From Atrichornis clamosus (Eukaryota; Chordata; Aves; Passeriformes; Menuridae), in assembly GCA_013400975.1 (NCBI GenBank), contig WBMZ01003446.1, positions 37,048 to 101,047 of the forward strand: a stretch of 64,000 nt of DNA. Reading direction: 5' to 3'. Every line of letters starts with the position of its first letter. Within the stretch, counting starts at the first letter, position 1. Position numbers and translations under genes: made by a program. Below, piece by piece: positions 56,528 through 64,000 of this stretch. Under the pieces are notes generated by a model that did no database searches, was not told the origin of the DNA, and saw nothing but the letters and a program-made list of their open reading frames with translations.

Positions 56528-56898
56528 GGATATTCTGTATTTATCAAATCCTCACAGCAATGCAAGGGATGCTCCAGACTTGCTGCCCATCCAGCAGCAC
56601 AGCCAGGACTGCTGATCTGAGCTGCCATTTCTTGGTTTCCTTCTCCAAGTAGTGCAGCAGAACACCCCACACCATCCCTGGATCTGGCTGCAGCGGAAGC
56701 TGTACTTTGGAGGAATGGCACCTTTCCCAGTGGCACCACGGCCTCCTCCCAGAAAATATTTTCAGCATTTTGGGCAATGACAACCTGGTCTGGCAGTGGA
56801 GAAGTTTCAGGAGGTGGGGACAGCTCCTTGCCCTTGTGTTTAGCTCAGTAGAAGAACGTGAAAAAAACCCCAAGACTTCTGTGCTGCTTTTGAGTGTG

Positions 56899-57150
56899 AG
56901 GGAATGGCTGGGGCTGTGCCAGGGCAGGATTGGGTGGGATATCAGGAAAAGGTTCTTCCCCCAGAGGGTGCTGGGCACTGACCAGGCTCCCCAGGGAATG
57001 GTGACATTCCCAAGGCTGCCAGAGCTCCAGGAGCCTTTGGGCAACGCTCCCAGGGATGCACAGGCTGGGGTTGTTGGGGGGGTCTATGCAGGGCCAGAGC
57101 TTGGACTTGGATGATCCTTGTGTATCCCTTCCCACTCAGGATATTCTACC
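56899..57150 (+). mobile_element. CR1 fragment, group D
   Basis: Plus-oriented; ATATCAGGAAAAGGTTCTTC, GTGCTGGGCACTGACCAGG, short tail ATATTCTACC. Confidence 0.87.
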
Positions 57151-57730
57151 TGATGTCCTTGTGGATCCGTGTGGGTCTAGGCTTTAACAATTGGGTCAGG
57201 CTTTGTTCTGGGGTTGTTTGCACAAAACATTCACAACCACCTTTTGTCCTGCTGAGAACTGAAACATCGAGAGCAGCTTCTGGGTGGGAGAAAGGTTTGC
57301 AAATCATTTGCCTTCCAAAAATATCTGATGTTGGTTTCACCAGGACCTTAAACTGGTTTCAGTTATTGCCACTTTTTTTTTTTTTAAGGCTCTTCCTGCA
57401 GCTGAAAACATGAGGGGTCAGAGCAGATAAGGTTTTAAGAGGGGGAAAATGCCAAGAAATTTAAGAGAGGAGAAAAATTGGCATCATTGATTGGAAAAGC
57501 CAATGAAGTCCTGGAAAGAAAATCACCAAGGCTGTTCTCTCTCCTGGTGCAAGAAGCAGGGAGGGAGGAAGGGGATCTGAATTAAAGTAGCAGGATTTAG
57601 TCACCACAGACATCCCAGAGCAGTGTGGGGGAAGCTGTGGGTGTCCCTGTCACAGAGCAGTGGTGACACAGGAACTCCCTGTGTTCGAGGAGACAAGTGG
57701 GATGCACAGGCACCACCTCCATCCCAGCCT

Positions 57731-57860
57731 TCAGAATCCCTGAGGTTGGAAAAGCCCTCCCAGCCCACGGAGTCCCAGCTGTGCCCCATCCCCACCTTGT
57801 CCCCAGCCCAGAGCTCTGAGTGCCACGTCCAGGCCTTCCTTGGGCACCTCCAGGGATGGC
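57731..57860 (-). mobile_element. CR1 3' end fragment, group B
   Basis: Minus-oriented; CAGAATCCCTGAGGTTGGAA to TCCAGGGATGGCG. Confidence 0.85.
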
Positions 57861-60420
57861 GGACACCCCTCTGGATCAGACCCTTCTCATCCGTAGGAAA
57901 AAACAATTCCTGGAGGAGGCAAAAAGAGTTTCTTCCTTGTCTAAAGCAGGAACATTTAAAATTCTTTGTGCATCTCTTCCTTTGGGCTTCAGCTGTGAGG
58001 CGAACGAAGTAATTTGGGCAACTGACCTTTCTTTTGTAATTAATTCAAGCGTTCATGTCGTGTCATTGCTTACATCGTAACACGATGGATTTGTCACACA
58101 TCCCAATGGATTGGGCAGCATAAAACCAGGAAAAAGGCCGCTGCAGAAGCACAGTTTTCCAGTTCTATCTACTTCAAATACCCTATCCCAGGGAAAGCAA
58201 TGTGTCAAGTTGGAAAATGCTGTGCTCGTGGCTCTGGTTGCAAAAGCACGTGCAGAAAAAATTGCAGAAAAATGACCTGTCCCTGTCACCTGCTCAGGAG
58301 GCCCTGCAGTGGTCACTCCGTGATTCCAAGTGGGAAGGAGAAGGGCTGGTGCTATTTCCCTGCTCCTTACAGGACACAAAGCGACGCACGGAAAATGGCA
58401 TGTCATTAACTAGACACTTGTGTCCTAAACATTATTCCCAGACAAGCAGGAAAGTCCCAAAAATCTGAGTCACTGCTGTTTGAATGGGTGTTTTGTGAGG
58501 CCTTTATAAATAAAGCATTGATGGAATAAACAGTCACTTTATATCAAAAAGGGGAAAATCTTCCAGATACACACAGAGTTTTCATAAAACAGTGCTATGA
58601 TTTAGAAAGTCTCCTTAAAAAAAAGTGAAATTGTGATGTAATCAGGAGATTTCTTCTCTCTAACCAGCATCTGAACTGGCTGCTGCTCTGAGATGTGTAT
58701 TTTTTAAAGCAAAAATAAATCTAGCTCAGCTCGTGCTTGTGCCTAATTTATAACTTAATTCTCCTTCCTCTTGATCCTAGTGATGGTCATGATCCTTAAA
58801 TGATAATTATGAGCTGCTGCTGATTCAACTGGATAAAGGAAAGGTGGGTGAATCCCAGGTTTTGAAACTTAAAGCCAGTTTTTGTTGCTTGGAAAGTCTC
58901 ATCTCCCTGTGCCCTCTCGCTCCAGGCAAATGGATTTTTGATTTGAGCAGGAGTAGGGATTTCTCCTGGCCAAAATTTCCCCATATTTCCTGGAGAGCAG
59001 GGGAATGCTTCTCCCATTGGAATCACTGGGAAGTAGGAGTTCTGTCCTGCTCCCACTTGAGATCAGGAGGAGAGGCAGGAGCAGCAGTGTTGGGAAGGAA
59101 AGCTCTTTGCCACTGCAAAACAGCAGCAGATGAAAATGTATGGAGAGGCATAAGAAAATTAGGTTATAAAAGTCGGATTTAGTTCGTTTCAACCTTGTTC
59201 GATATTTCTTTCTCTTCATTCATATACTCCAGCGGAGTGGATGGCAGAGGTACTGCAAGAACAATTAGGTTTTTTTGGAATATCAAATGGGAAGAGCAAT
59301 TCCTGCGGGGAAACCAGGAGGAGCACGTTCACTTATGCTTCCTGTAGTGGGAATTTCAATGTCAGGAGTTTGCCAGGACAACATCAGGAGTTTTTGGGGG
59401 GAAACATCCTGCGAACAACCAGGATGTTCTGCTTTCTCTGCCCTGGGAGGGTGTCTCTTCTTTCCTGTTTCATTAATTAATCTTCAGTGAGAGCAGATGT
59501 TTTCTATTGTAAAATTTATTGGCTCATGCAGAGACAGAAGGAGAGATTTGCCTGTCAATTCACCTGCTTTGCTTTCTTCCATGTTTATGCTATTTAGGAA
59601 CAAAACAAAAACCACCAGGCCCACAAGGAGCTGCTAAAAGATATTTTCCCAACCCTGCTAATGGGAAAGTGTGCTATGGGATGTGCTAACAACCCAAATA
59701 ATAACAGAACAAGAATAGCCTCTTTTGCATGGATTTCATTTGCTTGCTTTTGCTTGATTGGGCAATTTGGGGCTGAGATTTTAGGCACAGCTTCAATCAG
59801 CTCACAATAAAAATAAAACCTCCTATCCAGAGGGCATGAGCAATTAAAGACAACTGTGGGAAATGTTATTTGCAGGAGAACATTTCCTTTCTTTGTAAAA
59901 TGTGCTGGAGATGTGCAAGAGCTCCATGTGAAAAGCCAAAAGAGCCATGGCTGGAGATTCCGTGTATGATCCCTGCTCCAGCCTCTCTGGGCTCCCCAGG
60001 GCTCCCTCCTGTTTTCCTTGGGACTCTGGGGTGCTGCACATGAGGGAACTTTGCAGACTCTGTGTGGTCAGAAGAGGAACAGAGCCAAAAACCCTGCAGC
60101 CATCCAGGGAGGTGCCTCCCCTGCTGATGTCCCACTGCTCTGGGGAATGATGGAACTTCTCTTTTCCCAGCTCAAACCCCCCCGCATTTCATCCCTTACC
60201 TTGCAACTTTTGCCCCCCAACCTGAATGGGTGAATGTAGGATTTTAAGGGGTCACATCTCCTTCAGAGCGGGCTCGTGCTGTGTTTTGAGGACTTTTGGT
60301 GGCTGCCAAAGAGATTTTATAACGTGTCCAGGAAAAAAAGGAGCTGAGTTAAATCTTCCACAGTGGGGAAAAACGTCAGTGGTGGCAACATGTGAGCATC
60401 CACCAGGGTGTAGAGAATAT
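57861..60420. other. Repeat-poor intergenic DNA
   Basis: About 2.5 kb with no CR1. A short cysteine-rich open frame at 58200-58409 was examined and rejected. No gene recognised. Confidence 0.45.
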
Positions 60421-60580
60421 AGAATTAAAGAATCCAAAATGGTTTGGGTTGGAAGGGACCTTAAAGCTCATCTCATTCCAAGCCCCTGCCATGGACAGGG
60501 AACCTTCCACTAGTCCAGGTTGCTCCAAGCCTTGTCCAACGTGGCCTGGATCACTCCCAGGGATGAGGCATCCACATTTT
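60421..60580 (-). mobile_element. CR1 fragment, group A, diverged
   Basis: Minus-oriented; AGAATCCAAAATGGTTTGGG to GGATCACTCCCAGGGATG. Confidence 0.8.
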
Positions 60581-61589
60581 TGGGTAGCACTTTAGTAGAT
60601 GATCTCCTCTCAAACTTAGTGAAGCAAAAAAAAAAAAAAAAAATCAGAAGTTGAAAACTCTGAGGGCTTAAATATGGAATTAATCAGCCGTGATTAAGCC
60701 CCTGCTAAGGCACCAGGAAGACCCCCAGTATTTTCCTAGAACAAGGCTGGCCTGGATAAGCAAAAAAAAAAAATTATAGCAGCTTTTCTGCAAATTTTCC
60801 CCAGCATTGCTGATTCCAGTCATGTGTGAGCTTTGCTGACCATTTATGAGCCCCTTTCAAAAGGAGAGGAGAGGAATCACTGCTCCCTTTCCATGGATTG
60901 TGGTGGATCATGGGCACTTCCACTTGAATCCATGACAACAACCCAACGGGGCCTGCACTGTCACTCTGCCTGTCCCACAGTGCTTTTCCTACAGTTTTCC
61001 TTCCAGTGAGACTGGAAGAGGGACAGTTGTTTCTCCATTTTATTCCTCCAATTGCCCATAAATGAACAAATCTGAGAGTGGAGTGAAATAGTGGGATTTT
61101 GTTATTACCGGTAAGAGCAAATTGATAGAAAATCGGGCCTTGCAATATCCTGATATGAATAGTTGTGGAATAAGAAAGTAAAAAAAAAAAGAAAAGCCAG
61201 AATTTCACGATGTGCAAATCACGGAAGCTTTATTGTAGTCAATTGATCTTCAGTCTTTTCACCTCCTTTTGAGAGATTTCTGCAGCAGAAAAGCAGAGAG
61301 AGCAGCAGGCAGGACTTTCTGGCCTGTCTCTGAAACATTTATCTTGCCCCAGAGTTGTCTGAAACCAGAGATACCAAAAGCTGCCGAGCCTGGAATTTGG
61401 ATTATGGCAAATCCTGTGTTGTTCCCTTTGCTGGTGGTGTGATTTGCTTCATGCTCCTCTTCCTTTTACACACCAACACCCTGTAAATCAGCCTTCCTGG
61501 GAATGTGAAAGTTGGGAAAATTCTGCTCCTGCTCTGGCTGCTGCCCTCATCTTCAAAATCCTCAGCTCTGCCTCCAGTCTGATTTAGGA
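60581..61589. other. Intergenic, A-runs only
   Basis: Contains A-runs near 60627-60643 and 60763-60773. No gene seen. Confidence 0.5.
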
Positions 61590-61958
61590 TCAAGGAATCA
61601 TGGAATGGTTTGGATTGGAAGGGAACTAAAAGATCATCTCATTCCAATCCCTTACCCTGGGCAGGGTCACCTCCCACTACCCCAGGTTGCTCCAACCCGG
61701 CCTTGGACACTTCCAGGGATCCAGGGGCAGCCACAGCTTCTCTAGGCACCCTGTGCCAGGGCCTCCCCTCCCTCCCAGGGAACAATTCCTTCCCAATATC
61801 CCATCTATCCCTGCCCTCTGGCTGTGGGAAGCCATTCCCCCTTGTCCTGTGCCTCCATCCCTTGTAAAAATTCTCTCTCCAGGTTTCCTGTCAGCTCCTT
61901 CAGGTCCTGGAAGGCCACAATGAGATCACCTCAAAACCTTCTCATCTCCAGGCTGATT
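61590..61958 (-). mobile_element. CR1 fragment, group A
   Basis: Minus-oriented; AATCATGGAATGGTTTGGAT to the CTTCTCATCTCCAGGCTG block. Confidence 0.88.
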
Positions 61959-62657
61959 TTTTTTCCCAAGAAGTATTTTCACGCACCAGTGTTTTTTTCT
62001 CTAAAGTGGCTGCCCCATGTCGGAGAATAAAGGTAGAGAGGCTTTTGTATCCTCAAAAAAATCAGTGACGTGGTCCGTGACATCTGAAGCATCACTTCCA
62101 GCCCTCAGTAACCTTTAAAAATGAAATCTGGCTATTGATTGAGATCAATGCTCTTCATTGCTCGCAAGGTGATTGACTTGATTCCCTCTTGTTCCCGAAA
62201 ATTCAAAGTTTCCAGCCCGGTTTGGGTCAGCACACATTGATCTACCATTTTAGTATTAAATTCATTGATGGCTGAGACACTGATAAAATGGCCTGTCCAG
62301 CAAACGAAATGTACAACAGCTTCAAAAATAGAATAAGGCTGTCTAAAATAGAGGGAAATTCTTTACATAAGTTAAAAACTGGGAAATTACGGGATTTAAT
62401 GTGAAAACATGAGCAAAATATGAGTTTGGGTTGCAATAATTCCCACCAGAAAGGAAGAAACATATGGAATAATTGGCAGGGAAAATAATTGCACAAGTGT
62501 AAATCTGTTTAAGGGGTTGCCTTGATTTGCTTCTGAAACAAATTAAAGGTTAAAAAGGAGGCTGAATTAAAAGATTCAAAGCATGGGGTCTCTGGAGGGC
62601 AATTTTTGTGCATTATTCACTTATTTTTAACCATGTGTCCAGTCCACAGTGAACTTA

Positions 62658-62714
62658 TGGAAGATGGTTTTGGAGAGCTTTTCCAACCTCAGTAATTCTG
62701 GGATTCTGTGATTT
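62658..62714 (+). mobile_element. CR1 3' tail relic
   Basis: GAGCTTTTCCAACCTCAGTA followed by ATTCTGGGATTCTGTGAT. Confidence 0.6.
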
Positions 62715-63529
62715 TATTCTATGACCTGAGTGGGAAAAAAAAAAAAAAAAAAGCTAAAAAAATACTTTTATGTCTTAAAAGGACTTGACACAAAGTGTTT
62801 TGAGATGTTTGATTTGTCCAAATCAACAGATGTCACCATTCCCTGTGGAGAGGACACTCATGGATGATGTTCTCCCAATCCAATGTAAGGAATTGGGCAC
62901 GTTTAACTCCGCTAAATGTGGCCACTGTGGGTTAAAACACCCCTGAGGGCAAGACAAGCCGAGCTCCCAAATTAAAGCCACTTCCCTCTTTGGGTCATTA
63001 AGTTGAGCTGCTAATTTTAGTGATGAGAACCAAAGCTGTTGTGCAAAGAGGGGAGTGTTCCTCAGGCAGCAAACCTTGGCTTTTCTCCATGAAATTATAG
63101 TTAAATGAGAATTTTATGCACCATATCAACCAAAGATTTTTGGTAACTTAGGTTGTGCTGCAGTGAACGATGAGCTGTGAGTTGTAGAGAAATAGATAAA
63201 TGGGGACAGGTGAGAAAAATATTACACCTAGGGCTTGTTTTTGGGAGAATTCTTGAATGTCACAGAGCAAATGTGGTGGTTTTGGTCACCCTTTTCACCC
63301 TTTGCCAACTGCAATGCTGCTTTTTTACCGTGGCATTGGTGAAAAAGGCTCCCTGGACTTTGTTCCCTTGGTTAATGTTGGGTTTGGAAAAGGTAAAAAT
63401 TGGTTTCTTGAGTGAAACTGATGATTTAGGGATCGCTGACACGTCAGGTGTCAGGCACTGGATTTATTCCCAGGTTTGCTGTGGGATCTCCCTGAATCAG
63501 TGGGAAGCACTTGGCCAAATCTCTGGGTA

Positions 63530-63588
63530 TTTTGAGGTCTTTTCCAACCTAAATGAGGCCATTTCCAACTTAAATGATTCTGTGATAT
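63530..63588 (+). mobile_element. Possible CR1 3' tail relic
   Basis: GAGGTCTTTTCCAACCTAAA, with an internal partial duplication, then ATGATTCTGTGAT. Confidence 0.5.
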
Positions 63589-64000
63589 TAAATGCCCTGC
63601 TCTGGGGTATCAGATGCTGAATAAACATCTAAAAAGGATATAAAAAGGACAATCCCTTCCCTGTGGGAGCTGATGCAATATCCAGATGTAGAACAGAAGT
63701 CAGAGCCACAAAATATTTATAAACAGGAAAATGCCAGCTTCCCAAATCTATCCCCAAAATTAAGCCTCTTTGAAAATGAACCTTGTCCAGAGGTTTAAGA
63801 CCACTCAATAATACTTTGTCTTCCGCTTCTTTAAAAGGTGCTTCATCTCCCAAAACCACCTGTTGGGATAATTTTGTTCTAAAGGTTATTGTGGTAAATT
63901 GCCTGGAATCCTGCAGGCTTTCCAATGGTTTGACTTTTCCTCCCCAAGAAAAAAAAAGATTTAAATGCGGATGAGGGTCTATTTCTTTTTTTCTTTTTCT

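Larger units (their letters stand above)
61959..64000. other. Repeat-poor right end
   Basis: Single-copy DNA with two CR1 tail relics and A-runs. An open frame at 63177-63620 spans one of the relics and matches no known protein. No gene was recognised. Confidence 0.45.

Noticed and set aside
58200..58409. Short cysteine-rich open frame on the plus strand, superficially defensin-like
   Set aside because: No signal peptide, the cysteine spacing does not fit beta-defensins, and there are no flanking exons. Probably chance.
63177..63620. 147-residue plus-strand frame near the right edge
   Set aside because: It runs through a CR1 tail relic and shows no known domain or exon borders.

Overview
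This is a vertebrate nuclear window, most likely from a bird. It holds spliced genes with GT-AG introns, two CpG-island promoters and about 50 fragments of CR1 LINE retrotransposons. Several CR1 copies end in the degenerate octamer tail (ATTCTRTG-like) that marks avian CR1. There is no bacterial operon structure, no tRNA or rRNA gene, and no CRISPR array. Species cannot be read from the sequence. By eye CR1 covers about a fifth of the window, which is heavy for a bird.

Three protein-coding genes were recognised, in the order DOP1B (minus strand, only its first coding exon in view) - CBR1 (minus, complete) - SETD4 (plus, complete). This is the gene order of human 21q22.12 read in reverse. I find no CBR3, which lies between CBR1 and DOP1B in human.

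Layout. 1-4.14 kb: DOP1B intron and first coding exon, with an out-of-frame upstream ATG. 4.14-6.6 kb: 5' intron ending in a nested CR1. 6.6-7.3 kb: CpG island, probably the DOP1B promoter, with a strong CTCF-like motif and two short GC-rich tandem repeats. 7.3-12.1 kb: intergenic, CR1-bearing. 12.2-17.65 kb: CBR1, three coding exons encoding 276 aa with an intact short-chain dehydrogenase active site. 18.6-19.35 kb: second CpG island between the divergent CBR1 and SETD4, probably their shared promoter, with a YY1-like motif. 19.8-27.9 kb: SETD4, ten coding exons joining in frame to 439 aa, plus a 3' UTR that contains a CR1 tail. 27.9-64 kb: no coding gene recognised. This gene desert alternates CR1 fragments with AT-rich single-copy sequence. 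In human the corresponding side leads toward RUNX1, so distal regulatory elements are plausible but not shown.

The genes do not form a pathway. CBR1 is a cytosolic NADPH carbonyl reductase, SETD4 a SET-domain lysine methyltransferase, and DOP1B a large Golgi/endosome trafficking protein. No undescribed biological system was found. The more unusual items are the apparent absence of CBR3, the DOP1B upstream ORF, the CTCF-like site, the nested and inverted CR1 structures, and several repeat-free blocks that deserve a conservation test.
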